A stretch of DNA of 62,296 nucleotides. Origin: Verrucomicrobiota bacterium (GTDB lineage Bacteria; Verrucomicrobiota; Verrucomicrobiia; Limisphaerales; J093). The stretch covers positions 1 to 62,296 of the forward strand of contig JAAYVR010000145.1 in NCBI GenBank assembly GCA_012517065.1, written 5' to 3'. The notes beneath the pieces are model-generated. The model saw only the letters and a program-made list of their open reading frames with translations. It was not told the origin of the DNA and ran no database searches. Positions 24,897-35,361 of the stretch are shown here, in pieces; within the stretch, counting starts at the first letter, position 1; every line of letters begins with the position of its first letter. The position numbers were made by a program, and so were the translations under genes.

Positions 24897-27800
24897 ATGA
24901 AGACGAAGCACTTAATTGGATTGATTGTCGGAATCGGGTTGGTCCAGCTCCAAGCAATGGCTGGATCAGCATACTGGGACTTCAAGGAGGACCCTACAAC
25001 AGGAGCAAATCCACTGGTTTTGCTGGGCAGCGGTGAGGGAGGGGGGTATTGGTATAGCTACGATGGTGCTGAAGGTGCGGATGACGGCTTCCTTCTCATC
25101 ACTGCTGCGCAAAACAGTCAATGGGCAAAAATCATTTTCCCCGACATAGACAACGGGGTGACGATCGCCGCTTTCACGTTCGAGTGCATGCTGCGGATCG
25201 GCAATGGAACAGCCTCGCCCGCAGACGGTTTCAGCATCAACTACGCGCGGGCCAATGATCCCACGTTCACCAAGGACGGCAATGGCAATTATCAGGCTGG
25301 CGGTTGGTCAGGCACGGTGAACGAGCCCGGCTCGACCGGTCCAGGGAACATGGCTGGGTTGCCCGAGGAAGGCACCGTGACCGGCTTGGCTATTGGGTTT
25401 GACTGCTGGAACAGCAACAGCGCTTTGTGGCCAGCGGACCTGAATCCCGGGATCAATGACGTTATCGGAATCAGTGTTCGGGTTGACAACAAAGTGGTGG
25501 CCCAAGTAGCGCTCCCAACGCTTAACGGCGCATGCGATGACAACACCTCATTGCAGACCGGTCCGATGAGCGATTGGGGTCCGGACGACTGGTCAGTGTT
25601 GTGCTGGCAGCCTTTCAAGGTCCAGTTGACCGAAGACAAGAAGCTTTCCATCTGGTGGAAAGGCCGAGCGATTGTGGACAACCTCGCGGTCGAGTTCTAT
25701 CCGAGCGCCGGCCGGCTCGTTTTTGGCGGACGGACTGGTGGAGCGAATCAAAATCAACACATCGACAGCATCAGGTTGACCACGATTCCAGCCGACAAGG
25801 CGCTCGTTGGGAACGCGACGGCGGATGCCATCAGTGTTACAGTAACGCTCGAAGACGCGGGATCAAGTGTTGTGGACCAGAGCACGGTAACGATGACTGT
25901 CGATGGCGCTCCGGCAACGCCGCTGTCGTTCAGCAAGGAAGGCACAACAACAACTGTCAAGTGGACTTCGCCAACTTATCTGCCGTCCGGCAAAGACCTA
26001 GCGGTGGTCGTTAGTTTCAAAGACACTCGCGGTGTTGATATTACCGGAACGCGCACGGCGAAGGTGGCCGCGTACGCCAGAATTCCATCCGACTACATGG
26101 TGCCAACCGCTTCTGTCAACAAGAGCAAGCCGGGATTCTTGCTCCGGCCGTACCAGACCGAAGCTGCACAGCCAAACTCACTGATGTGGACCGAGGAACA
26201 GTTGCTCGGGTTGCACGGAGAGAACATCGCTGACCTGAGTGGCGCCACAGGCGGTTATTACACTTGGGAAGGCATCATTAACTTCAACATGGCAGCTCCC
26301 GATGAAATCGGGAACTTCACCGCTACGACTGGATATGAAGATCAAATGTTCCCCGGATTCCCCGGGACTACCGCCAGCACGGGTAATTCAACAGAGGAGA
26401 TACTTACTTACGTCGAATTCCCGACCGCGGGTCTGTATCAGCTCGGCGTCAACAGCGACGACGGTTTCCGGGTGACTGCCGGGCGCGCACCTGGTGACCT
26501 GCTGGGCGTGATTCTTGGTTACTTCGACGGCGGGCGCGGTTCTGCCGACACAGTGTTCTCGGTGGTTGTCGATCCGCCCGGAATTTACCCGATCCGCTTG
26601 ATTTGGGAGAATGGCAATGGCGAGCTTCCGGGCAACGGAGCAAACCTCGAATTCTTCAGTGTCAAAGACGGGGTCAAGATTCCGGTCAATGCCAATGTGG
26701 CAGGCGCGCTGAAAGCTTATCGCGAAAGCACAGCCGCCGGACCGTATGTGTCCAACTTGTCGCCGCTCCGTGGCGCCACTGGCGTTGCTGGTAATGCGGT
26801 TGTTATGGCTGAAATCAGCCACGGCTCCGTCCAAGTGGACCCGTCCACGATGAAGATGAAACTCAACGGCGTCGAGGTTCCGGCTACTGTGACCACTGCC
26901 GGATCCAAGACGACCATAACACGCAGCGCCACCGATCTGCTGCCATCGGCATCGACGCAAACAGTGAGAATCGAGTTCAGCGACAAAAGCAATCCGCCCG
27001 TCGCATACAGCACCGAATGGACGTTCACAGTAGCGACCTACACGGTTCTGCCTGAAGACCTCTGGACAGCGCCGGGAACAGGCGATGCAACCAAGAAAGG
27101 GTTCAAAGCCCGCGTCTATGAGGTTGATCAACAAGGAAGCAACGGAACGGTCAATCGCATTTATCGTGCCGAGCAGGAGTTGGCCGGTGTCATCGGACCA
27201 AACGTTGCCGACCTTTCATTGGCAACCGACGGTTGGTTCTATATTGACGGCGTGATCAATTGGGACCAAGACCTCGCAGGCAACGGCAACTTTGGCGCCG
27301 CCAAATACGAAACGAGCATCCCGGGTATCCCGGGCACAGGGAATCCCTCGTACAACACTGACAATATAGCGGCCGAAATCATCACCTACGTGGAATTCCC
27401 GACACCGGGCTTCTACTGCATGGGAGTAAACAGCGATGATGGTTTCAAAGTCAGCGCGTCCGACACGCCGCCGGCAAACAATCAGGCGCTTGTGATCACG
27501 GGTGACCCGAACGCAGCAGGAGCTTATTACGCTGTGATGGCCCCGTCCGGCACGGCGAAACCGATCACAGCCCCCATCACTGGAAGACTCGTGTACATGA
27601 CCCCTGCTGAAGGCTGCAGCGAGGCATCGAACGCGGATGCCCTCAGGGGAGCCATTGCATTGATTGACCGCGGCACTTGCGAGTTCTCCACCAAGATTCT
27701 GAATGCCAAGAACGCTGGTGCAATCGCCGTGGTCGTCGTGAACAACCGCGCGCCGGACCACAGCGAAGGCGTCTGGCCAATTGAAATGGGCGTCGGAGCC

Positions 27801-28313
27801 GTGGGTTATCAGGACATCCCGGCCGTAATGATCTCAAAGCCCGATGGCGACAAGATCAAGACCGGCCTTGCCAGTGGGTTGACCGCTTCCATCACGCCTG
27901 ACGCAACGCCGTCACTGGGCGAGTTCAATGATGGTCGTGGCGCTTCCGATACGCTCTTCTACTTCATCGTGCCGAAAGCGGGGCTCTATCCGTTCCGGTG
28001 CGTGTGGTTCGAAGGCGGTGGCGGAGCCAACATCGAGTGGTTCAGCGTGACATCATCGGGTCAGAAGATTCTGCTCAACGATCCGGATGAAGCTGCCGCC
28101 CTGAAGACGTACTGGGCACGGACTGTCCAACCTCAGCCCAAGCCGGTCATCAGCAGCATCGCGCTGCAGAACGGCAATGTGGTCATCACATACACCGGAG
28201 TCCTGCAGGCGGCTGACGAAGTGACAGGGCCGTATTCTGATGTGGCTGGTACCAGCCCGCAGACAATCGCGCCCACCGCCGCGAAGAAGTTCTATCGCGC
28301 ACGCTCCAAATAG
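24897..28313 (+). CDS. Large secreted protein with PA14-like repeats and a PA domain
   Basis: A 1138-residue exported protein. Signal peptide (MKTKHLIGLIVGIGLVQLQA), a lectin-like beta-sandwich at about 25-310 (DNLAVEFYPSAGRLVFGG), a Big-like domain, a PA14-like domain at about 460-595 (VEFPTAGLYQLGVNSDDGFR, YFDGGRGSADTVFSV), a second Big-like domain, and a second PA14-like domain at about 770-1060 interrupted by a protease-associated (PA) domain at about 861-1003 (LVYMTPAEG, ALIDRGTCEFSTKILNAKNA). The C-terminus has a short repeat-like end (ADEVTGPYSDVAG...FYRARSK) shared by secreted proteins of this lineage. It probably binds glycans at the cell surface. An intrinsic terminator follows. Confidence 0.85.
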   Translation: MKTKHLIGLIVGIGLVQLQAMAGSAYWDFKEDPTTGANPLVLLGSGEGGGYWYSYDGAEGADDGFLLITAAQNSQWAKIIFPDIDNGVTIAAFTFECMLRIGNGTASPADGFSINYARANDPTFTKDGNGNYQAGGWSGTVNEPGSTGPGNMAGLPEEGTVTGLAIGFDCWNSNSALWPADLNPGINDVIGISVRVDNKVVAQVALPTLNGACDDNTSLQTGPMSDWGPDDWSVLCWQPFKVQLTEDKKLSIWWKGRAIVDNLAVEFYPSAGRLVFGGRTGGANQNQHIDSIRLTTIPADKALVGNATADAISVTVTLEDAGSSVVDQSTVTMTVDGAPATPLSFSKEGTTTTVKWTSPTYLPSGKDLAVVVSFKDTRGVDITGTRTAKVAAYARIPSDYMVPTASVNKSKPGFLLRPYQTEAAQPNSLMWTEEQLLGLHGENIADLSGATGGYYTWEGIINFNMAAPDEIGNFTATTGYEDQMFPGFPGTTASTGNSTEEILTYVEFPTAGLYQLGVNSDDGFRVTAGRAPGDLLGVILGYFDGGRGSADTVFSVVVDPPGIYPIRLIWENGNGELPGNGANLEFFSVKDGVKIPVNANVAGALKAYRESTAAGPYVSNLSPLRGATGVAGNAVVMAEISHGSVQVDPSTMKMKLNGVEVPATVTTAGSKTTITRSATDLLPSASTQTVRIEFSDKSNPPVAYSTEWTFTVATYTVLPEDLWTAPGTGDATKKGFKARVYEVDQQGSNGTVNRIYRAEQELAGVIGPNVADLSLATDGWFYIDGVINWDQDLAGNGNFGAAKYETSIPGIPGTGNPSYNTDNIAAEIITYVEFPTPGFYCMGVNSDDGFKVSASDTPPANNQALVITGDPNAAGAYYAVMAPSGTAKPITAPITGRLVYMTPAEGCSEASNADALRGAIALIDRGTCEFSTKILNAKNAGAIAVVVVNNRAPDHSEGVWPIEMGVGAVGYQDIPAVMISKPDGDKIKTGLASGLTASITPDATPSLGEFNDGRGASDTLFYFIVPKAGLYPFRCVWFEGGGGANIEWFSVTSSGQKILLNDPDEAAALKTYWARTVQPQPKPVISSIALQNGNVVITYTGVLQAADEVTGPYSDVAGTSPQTIAPTAAKKFYRARSK

Positions 28314-28334
28314 GGCCGATTAACAATTAGTCAG

Positions 28335-28373
28335 GAAAGCCGGACGGGGTATCTCGTCCGGCTTTCTCTTTTT
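28335..28373 (+). terminator. Intrinsic (rho-independent) terminator
   Basis: A perfect 12-base stem, GAAAGCCGGACG (28335-28346) and CGTCCGGCTTTC (28355-28366), with an eight-base loop, followed by TCTTTTTC. It lies 22 bases after the stop of the PA14/PA gene and is the clearest terminator in the window. Confidence 0.9.
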
Positions 28374-28483
28374 CGAAAAGGCAGGGCGGTGTCTCCGCAC
28401 TTTGGCTCGCGCATAGAATGGGTGCGCGCCGAACGCAACGGCCTTCTCTGCCAACTCCTGCATGCGACGAACCGCCAGCCCGT

Positions 28484-28570
28484 ATATTTCCCAGCCCGGC
28501 GTAGCTGGAACCAAAGTCACCTCACGGGTAACGCCCCCGGAACCTTCAGCCACGCCGACCTGGGAAATAT
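28484..28570. repeat. R1 repeat, copy c
   Basis: Begins ATATTTCCCAGCCCGGCGTA and ends CCGACCTGGGAAATAT with CTGGAACCAAAGTCACC inside. It is the shortest full copy. The downstream block runs into CTCTGATCAAGCCC rather than the usual R2, and R6 follows. Confidence 0.85.
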
Positions 28571-28662
28571 GCCCTGCGACTCCGTTGCCGGGAAAAGCGC
28601 TCTGATCAAGCCCACACTGGAAGCGGCGTTGCCAGACTAACTCGCACCCCCATGGAACGTTT

Positions 28663-28762
28663 CCGCCTTAAAGGCGGCACTCTGACCCGCCGCGGCCGCG
28701 GCTTAGCCCGATGCACGGAACAATCCATCGCCGTTCGAGTTCCGCGTTTACGCGGAAAACTG
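28663..28762. repeat. R6 repeat, copy c (inverted)
   Basis: Inverted relative to 17762-17858: it starts with the hairpin CCGCCTTAAAGGCGG, contains GCCCGATGCACGGAA and ends with TCCGCGTTTACGCGGA. It sits between R1 copy c and the next R2. Confidence 0.8.
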
Positions 28763-28845
28763 AAAGCTTTCTCGTCCCAATTGTGGCACCCGAACGCTCT
28801 GCGCCAGCGCCAAGGGGCGACCCGCGGCGCTCCGAACCAACTACG

Positions 28846-29182
28846 TGTCTGTCCCCGGATGGCCCCATTCGATCTGGCCGCTGATCCCGATGGTTTGTCA
28901 CGCGCTGCCGCGGACGCAGTGGGCCGTGGTGGGCGCGAAGCGCTTGGAGTGCGGCAGCTTGCTGCCGCTTTGTTTCTATGCGCAAACAACGTGCCTAGAA
29001 CCAGATCGGCATGACACCACAAACAACGTGTCTGTCCCCATATCGGCGTCCTCCGGGCTCCCACACAGACCTCGGCAGCCACGGACCGGAACAAGGAGCA
29101 ATGTCCCGATCACACCCCAATCAGGGCGAAGAACCCAAATAGCGAGCCTGTCACCTTATTTGACTCACTGAGATTTCCGGGC
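28846..29182. repeat. R2 and R3 repeat block with an R4 half-arm
   Basis: Contains an R3 end motif (28846-28862), R2 (28914-28973, core 28952-28969), a full R3 (29021-29160) and a lone R4 arm TGAGATTTCCGGGC (29169-29182). Together with the terminator, R1 and R6 upstream, this fills the roughly 980 bases between 28314 and 29301, where no gene is seen. Confidence 0.85.
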
Positions 29183-29301
29183 TACCCCTGCCTCGCATAT
29201 GCACCCGCGGCAAAGACGCCGGGGAGCTTTTTGACACGCATTCCGTCAAATGTGCTGGTTGCCTCCGAGCCTGATTCGGAGCACCATCACAACAGTCGAA
29301 T

Positions 29302-32300
29302 ATGAATGTGGCCATCAGTCTTGCGTTGTTGCTTTTCGCTATGACACTCGAATCGCGCGCCGGAACACGTGACGAACAATGGAAAAAGGTTGACGATGCG
29401 GTCCGCCAAGGTTTGCCGCGAACGGCGATAACCAATCTGGAACCCATCATTCGCGCTGCAGTCCGAGATCAGGCATGGGCTGAGGCCACCAAGGCAATCC
29501 TCCGCCGAGCTGTCATCGAAGGCACCATCCAAGGCAACCGACCAGAAGAACGCATCAAGGTTCTCGAGAATGAAATCAACAGCGCACCTTCCCAGACCCT
29601 GCCAATACTGCGCACGGCTCTCGCGCACTGGTATTGGGATTACTTCCGCCAAAACCGATGGCGGTTCATGCGCCGAACGCCGACAGCCAGCACTGAAACA
29701 TCGGATTTCACCACATGGGACCTGCCACGACTTTTTTCGCACGTTGACAAGCTGTTTGCCGAGGCTCTTTCGGCACACCAGACCCTCAAGGCCATCCCCA
29801 TTGGCGCATGGGACGATTTGCTCGAGAAAGGAACGGTGCCGGATTCGTATCGCCCGACGCTCTACGATTTCATCGCGCACGAAGCCTTGCAGTTCTACAC
29901 CTCGGGCGAACAAGCAGCCGCATTGCCACAAGACACTTTTGAAGTCGCATCGGACAGCCCGGTTTTCGATCCGATCGACGCATTCCTTGCATGGGATGCT
30001 GGCGCAGAAGCGTCCCCCGAAGCACGCCAATCGCCAGCACTTAAAGCCATCCGCATTTATCAGGATTTGCTTCGCTTTCACCAAAACGACACCGAAGCGT
30101 CAGCACTGTTGGACGTTGACCTTGCGCGGCTGACATGGGCCGCAAATGTCGCGTTCGGCGAAACCAAGAACAGTCGCTACAAAGCCGCTCTCAAACGCAT
30201 CGCCGAGCAGGAGGGCGATCATGAACTGGCGTCAATGGCGCTCTTCAAGTGGGCAGAAGTTGTCCGCGCCGAAGGCGATCTTGCCGAGGCCAGAAAACTC
30301 GCTCTTCGCGGCGCACAGATTCACCCTGACAGCACCGGCGGCAAGCTGTGTTCGAATCTTGTCGCGGAGATCGAAGCCAAATCGGCTTCAATCGTTACGG
30401 AACGGCTCTGGAGTCAGCCGTGGCCGACAATTCAGGTGCGGTACAAAAACATCACAAACATCTGTTTCAGGCTTGTTTCGTGGAACTGGGACGAGTTCCT
30501 CGAGCGCCGCCATCATCGGCCCGAATCTCTTGACGAGAAAGAACGTGCCGCCGTGCTGGCCAGCAAACCCGATTACGCATGGTCACACACGCTGCCGCCA
30601 ACCACCAATTACCAAACTGCGACTGTGGAAGTGCCTGTTCCTGCGGACCTCAAGCACGGGTTTTACTTCCTTGTGGCCAGTTGCAACCCAGATTTCACGC
30701 AGCAAGACAATCAATTGTCACTCGCTGACGTGTGGGTGAGTGATCTTACCTTTGTAACACGCCCGAGGCCCGGCCGAATCGAAGGCTTTGTCCTCGAAGC
30801 AAACTCGGGCGAGCCGGTCGAGAATGCAAATGTGGAAGGATGGTATCTCGACCGAAATGGCAACCGGGTGCCGGTCAAGGCCGCTGCAACGGATGCCAAC
30901 GGTTTGTTTGCGCTGCAAACCAGCGAAGACCGACCGCTTCTGCTCAAGATCACCGCCCGCGGTCAAACAGTGGCCTCGAGCTCGGAGTACACGCCCGCAT
31001 GGGACACTCCAAAACCACAACCCTACGAACGCACGGTTTTCTTTACGGATCGGGCGCTTTACCGCCCGGGCCAAATCATACAGTACAAAGGCATCTGCAT
31101 CGACGTTGACCGCGACCGCGACAATTATCAGACCACCGAAGGCAGAGAGATCACCGTCGTCTTCGCCGATGCGAACGGAAAGGAAATCGCCAGACAACTG
31201 CACAAGTCAAATGCGTATGGATCGTTCAGTGGGAGCTTCGTGGCGCCGTCGGGTCGTCTCACAGGTCAAATGTGCATTAATGTCGTCGGAGGGCCGCCGG
31301 GAACAACATGGGTTCGCGTCGAGGAATACAAACGCCCGAAGTTTCAGGTCACTCTCGATGCGCCAAAAGAAGCGCCAAGGCTCGATGAGATTATCTCTGT
31401 TGGCGGGCGTGCCATGTCGTACACCGGCGCTGCTGTGGACGGCGCAAAAGTCACTTACAGAGTGGTTCGACTGGTGCGAATGCCGTGGTGGTGGAGAGGA
31501 TACCGATCGTTCGCCAGTCCGTGGATTCGGTCGCCCAGCCAGGAGATTGCGCACGGTTCGACCACGACCGGCCCGGACGGCACTTTCAACATCCGGTTCA
31601 AAGCGATCCCAGACCGGCGTGTGCCGGAAAAGGATGATCCCAGGTTCGTTTTTCAGGTTAACGTGAATGTAACCGACAGCGCAGGCGAAACCAGATCGTG
31701 CGAACGTTCAGTTTATGCAGGCTACACAGCGCTCGAAGCGCGAATCAGCTTCGATGATTGGCAGGTCGAAGGCCGCCCCGCTGAACTGAAGGTGCGCACA
31801 ACAAGTCTCGACGGCGAACCCCAAGCCGCCGAGGGCGTGCTCCGCGTGCACATGCTCAACCCGCCGCCAAGAGTCCAAAGAAAACCCTTGCACAGCGATG
31901 GTGATTATTGGGAAACCGAGAAGACTCCAGACGAAAGTTCTACCGATGTCGGTTCATGGCCAACGGGGGACGTCGTGCTCGAAGAGCATTTCGCGACCGA
32001 CAACGCCGGGAACGCCGCTGTCACAGCCAACCTGAAGGCCGGCGCGTATCGAGTTGCCATCGAGACAAAAGACAGGTTCGGCAAGCGCATTGAAGCGACT
32101 GTGCCCATGGTTGTTGTGCAACCTGAAGACACGAGGTTCCGCACGCCAATCCCGTTCTATGTCGGCGCCCCAAAATGGAGAATCGAGCCGGGCGAGGAAT
32201 TCATGGCTCTCTTTGGAACGGGGTATGGCAAAGGGCGCGCTTATGTCGAGATCGAACATCGCGGAAAGCCGCTCAAGGCGTATTGGACGAACAAGGACGA

Positions 32301-35300
32301 GACGCAAGCTCGAATTTCACAGGGCGTAACCGAAGCCATGCGCGGCGGCTTTGATCTGCGCGTGACTTTCGTGCGGGAAAACCGCGCTTACTTCGAGTCG
32401 AAACACGTTGAGGTCCCATGGACAAACAAGGAGTTCAAGGTTCGCTGGGAGCATTTCACGTCCAAGCTCGACCCTGGCGGCAAAGAAACATGGACTGCAA
32501 TCATCGAGCCTTTGCAACCTGGCCGCACCACCAGCCAATCTGTAGAGTCAATCGCAGCGGAAATGGTTGCCACCCTGTACGACCGGTCGCTTGACCAGTT
32601 CCTGCCGTTTGGTTGGCCCAACAGTTTCGGCGTTTTCAACCAGGAAACCCGATACCTTCAGCAGCTCTTCGGAAATGAGCCGCGCCAATTCCAGACATTC
32701 CACCAGAGCTGGAGAACAGAAAGAAAGCCAGTTAACATTACTTATCGCAGGTTCCCTGAGGGCGTAATGTCTTTCCGACAATTCCGACTGCTGACCAGAG
32801 CCTCTGACCGTGCAACAAGTTTTCGCGGTGTCGAGGTTGGCGCCGTGGAAACCGGTGCACTGCCATCCGCCGCCCCCGTAGTAAGTGCTTTCGAAGCGCC
32901 GGTTGCTTCAGCCGGTTTGGATGTTGCTGCAGCCAAAACCACGGCAGGCGGCGCGTCCGATCTTGCGCAGCCATCAACTGCTCCTGAAACGCAAGGAAAA
33001 CCCGCGCTCGACAACGTCGTTGCGCGGCGCGTTCTTTCAGAGACAGCGTTCTTTTTCCCGCATCTTGTCTCAGATACAAACGGTCATGTGCGAATCAGCT
33101 TCACCGTGCCAGAAGCTTTGACCGAATGGCGGTTTCTCGGATTCGCTCACGATCGCAGCTTGCGCGCCGGAATCCTCGAAGATTCCGCAGTGACTGCCAA
33201 GGAACTGATGGTTCAGCCAAACCCACCAAGGTTCCTCCGCGAAGGCGATCTGCTCGAGTTCGCCGTCAAAGTGATGAACCAAAGCGACCGTCGCCAACAG
33301 GGTGTCGTGCGGCTCACCCTTGCCGATCCATGGTCTGGCCAATCTGCCGATGCTGCTCTGAACAATGCCGTGCCGGAGAAAACCTTCGATCTCGGTCCGC
33401 GGGAATCGGCTTCGTTTTCGTGGCCGCTGCGCGTGCCGGAGGGTTTAACCGCTCTGTCATACAAAGCCGTTGCAGCCACTGCCACGCTGTCGGACGGCGA
33501 GGAAGCAATGCTCCCGGTGCTGACAAAACGTGTGCTGGTCACAGAATCATTGCCATTGCCGATCCGGGGGCGTGAGACTCGGACATTCGAGTTCACCAAG
33601 CTCGCCGAGTCCGGAAAGTCCCCAACCCTGCGCCATCAAAGCCTCACCGTTCAAATGGCTTCAAATCCTGCATGGTACGCCGTGCTCGCATTGCCATACC
33701 TGATGGAATACCCGTACCAGTGCAGTGAACAGGTTTTCAACCGCTATTACGCAAACGCGCTCGCAAGGTTCATCGCCAACTCCGATCCCAAAATCAAACG
33801 TGTCTTCGAGCTTTGGACCAGTACACCTGCGCTCCAGAGTCCCCTCGAGAAAAACAGCGAACTCAAGGCCGTCGCTCTCGAGGAATCGCCGTGGCTCTGC
33901 CAGGCCCAGGATGAAACTCAGGCCCGGCACAACATCGGCGTGCTGTTCGACGATAACCGTTTGGATGCCGAGCTCGCACGCGCGCTCGACGAACTCAAGA
34001 ACGCTCAGTTGCCCGACGGTGCATGGCCGTGGTTCCCCGGCGGCCCGCCCAATGACTACATCACCCTGTACATCTGCACAGGGTTCGGCCGCCTGCGCCA
34101 CCTTGGACTGGATGTCAGTGTCGATCCGGCCCTGCGCGCTTTGCAACGACTGGATTCATGGCTGGATCAGTCACACAAGGAAATCTTGCGGCGAAAGACG
34201 GAAGACCAAAACCACCTGACTTCCATGGTGGCTCTTTACCTGTACGGACGAAGTTTCTTCGTGAAAGAACGGCCGATCGCTCCACCCGTCAAACCCGCGT
34301 TCGATTTCTTCATCGGCCAGGCCAGGGAACACTGGCCAAAACTCGAGTCACGCCAGTCACAAGCGCACATCGCTCTGGCACTCAAACGGCTCGGTGACAC
34401 CAACACAGCCAACGCAATAGTCAGGTCGCTCAAGGAAAGGTCTGTCATAGACGCCGAACTTGGCAGGTTCTGGCGCGACACCGAGTTGAGCTGGTGGTGG
34501 TATCGCGCGCCAATCGAAACGCACGCGCTCATGATCGAAGCGTTTGCCGAAATCGCAAACGACACCGAAGCAGTCGAGGAATGCAAGGTGTGGCTCTTGA
34601 AACAGAAGCAGACTCAGGATTGGAAAACCACCAAGGCCACCGCAGACGCAATCTACGCATTGCTCCTGCGCGGACAAAACTTCCTCGAAAACAATCAGTT
34701 GGTCGAAATCTCCGTCGGCAACATCAGGCTCACTCCGGATTCATCACAGTCAACAGAGCGCGGCGGAACTGAACCAGCCGCGGCAGAACCAGGCACGGGC
34801 TTCTTCGAACGACGGTTTGCCAGCACGGAAGTACACCCGGACATGAGCCGTATCACCGTTAGCAAGACCAGCGACGGCATCGCCTGGGGAAGCGTTCACT
34901 GGCAGTACTTTGAAGACATCGGGAAAATCGCGCCCTACGAAGGCACGCCGCTCAAATTGCGAAAGGCATTGTTCACCAAGGTGAACACGTCGAGTGGGCC
35001 GGTGCTCAGGCCGGTTACAGGACCGGTGTCGGTCGGCGACGAACTTGTTGTCAGAATCGAGCTCAGAGTCGATCGGGACATGGAGTACGTTCACCTGAAG
35101 GATCATCGGGGCAGCGGGGTCGAGCCTGTCAACGTGCTCTCGAGATACAAACATCAGGATGGCCTTGGCTACTACGAATCAACGCGCGACACTGCCAGCC
35201 ACTTTTTCATCGATTACCTCCCGAAGGGTACCTATGTGTTCGAGTACCCGGTCCGCGTGCAGCATCGCGGGGAGTATCAGACAGGTGTGGCATCAATCCA

Positions 35301-35361
35301 ATGCCTTTACGCGCCCGAGTTCAACAGTCACAGCGAGAGTTTCATGCTCAAGGTCCAGTAG
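29302..35361 (+). CDS. Giant alpha-2-macroglobulin family protein with intact thioester
   Basis: A 2019-residue exported protein starting with a signal peptide (MNVAISLALLLFAMTLESRA). The first 480 residues are mostly helical, followed by a carboxypeptidase-regulatory-like fold near 493 (IEGFVLEANSGEPVENA), macroglobulin domains including MG2 near 580 (DRALYRPGQIIQYKG), the A2M core near 1250 (FPHLVSDTNGHVRISF) and the thioester domain with YPYQCSEQ, placing Cys1474 and Gln1477 of the CxEQ thioester. Bacterial A2Ms trap attacking proteases in the periplasm or at the surface. No pbpC gene is adjacent, unlike in many proteobacteria. The Ala/Thr-rich part near 1180-1230 may be the bait region. 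Confidence 0.92.
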   Translation: MNVAISLALLLFAMTLESRAGTRDEQWKKVDDAVRQGLPRTAITNLEPIIRAAVRDQAWAEATKAILRRAVIEGTIQGNRPEERIKVLENEINSAPSQTLPILRTALAHWYWDYFRQNRWRFMRRTPTASTETSDFTTWDLPRLFSHVDKLFAEALSAHQTLKAIPIGAWDDLLEKGTVPDSYRPTLYDFIAHEALQFYTSGEQAAALPQDTFEVASDSPVFDPIDAFLAWDAGAEASPEARQSPALKAIRIYQDLLRFHQNDTEASALLDVDLARLTWAANVAFGETKNSRYKAALKRIAEQEGDHELASMALFKWAEVVRAEGDLAEARKLALRGAQIHPDSTGGKLCSNLVAEIEAKSASIVTERLWSQPWPTIQVRYKNITNICFRLVSWNWDEFLERRHHRPESLDEKERAAVLASKPDYAWSHTLPPTTNYQTATVEVPVPADLKHGFYFLVASCNPDFTQQDNQLSLADVWVSDLTFVTRPRPGRIEGFVLEANSGEPVENANVEGWYLDRNGNRVPVKAAATDANGLFALQTSEDRPLLLKITARGQTVASSSEYTPAWDTPKPQPYERTVFFTDRALYRPGQIIQYKGICIDVDRDRDNYQTTEGREITVVFADANGKEIARQLHKSNAYGSFSGSFVAPSGRLTGQMCINVVGGPPGTTWVRVEEYKRPKFQVTLDAPKEAPRLDEIISVGGRAMSYTGAAVDGAKVTYRVVRLVRMPWWWRGYRSFASPWIRSPSQEIAHGSTTTGPDGTFNIRFKAIPDRRVPEKDDPRFVFQVNVNVTDSAGETRSCERSVYAGYTALEARISFDDWQVEGRPAELKVRTTSLDGEPQAAEGVLRVHMLNPPPRVQRKPLHSDGDYWETEKTPDESSTDVGSWPTGDVVLEEHFATDNAGNAAVTANLKAGAYRVAIETKDRFGKRIEATVPMVVVQPEDTRFRTPIPFYVGAPKWRIEPGEEFMALFGTGYGKGRAYVEIEHRGKPLKAYWTNKDETQARISQGVTEAMRGGFDLRVTFVRENRAYFESKHVEVPWTNKEFKVRWEHFTSKLDPGGKETWTAIIEPLQPGRTTSQSVESIAAEMVATLYDRSLDQFLPFGWPNSFGVFNQETRYLQQLFGNEPRQFQTFHQSWRTERKPVNITYRRFPEGVMSFRQFRLLTRASDRATSFRGVEVGAVETGALPSAAPVVSAFEAPVASAGLDVAAAKTTAGGASDLAQPSTAPETQGKPALDNVVARRVLSETAFFFPHLVSDTNGHVRISFTVPEALTEWRFLGFAHDRSLRAGILEDSAVTAKELMVQPNPPRFLREGDLLEFAVKVMNQSDRRQQGVVRLTLADPWSGQSADAALNNAVPEKTFDLGPRESASFSWPLRVPEGLTALSYKAVAATATLSDGEEAMLPVLTKRVLVTESLPLPIRGRETRTFEFTKLAESGKSPTLRHQSLTVQMASNPAWYAVLALPYLMEYPYQCSEQVFNRYYANALARFIANSDPKIKRVFELWTSTPALQSPLEKNSELKAVALEESPWLCQAQDETQARHNIGVLFDDNRLDAELARALDELKNAQLPDGAWPWFPGGPPNDYITLYICTGFGRLRHLGLDVSVDPALRALQRLDSWLDQSHKEILRRKTEDQNHLTSMVALYLYGRSFFVKERPIAPPVKPAFDFFIGQAREHWPKLESRQSQAHIALALKRLGDTNTANAIVRSLKERSVIDAELGRFWRDTELSWWWYRAPIETHALMIEAFAEIANDTEAVEECKVWLLKQKQTQDWKTTKATADAIYALLLRGQNFLENNQLVEISVGNIRLTPDSSQSTERGGTEPAAAEPGTGFFERRFASTEVHPDMSRITVSKTSDGIAWGSVHWQYFEDIGKIAPYEGTPLKLRKALFTKVNTSSGPVLRPVTGPVSVGDELVVRIELRVDRDMEYVHLKDHRGSGVEPVNVLSRYKHQDGLGYYESTRDTASHFFIDYLPKGTYVFEYPVRVQHRGEYQTGVASIQCLYAPEFNSHSESFMLKVQ

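Noticed and set aside
26388-27134. Leftward open frame of 248 codons in the PA14/PA gene
   Set aside because: Antisense of a gene with clear signal peptide and domains; no supporting motif.
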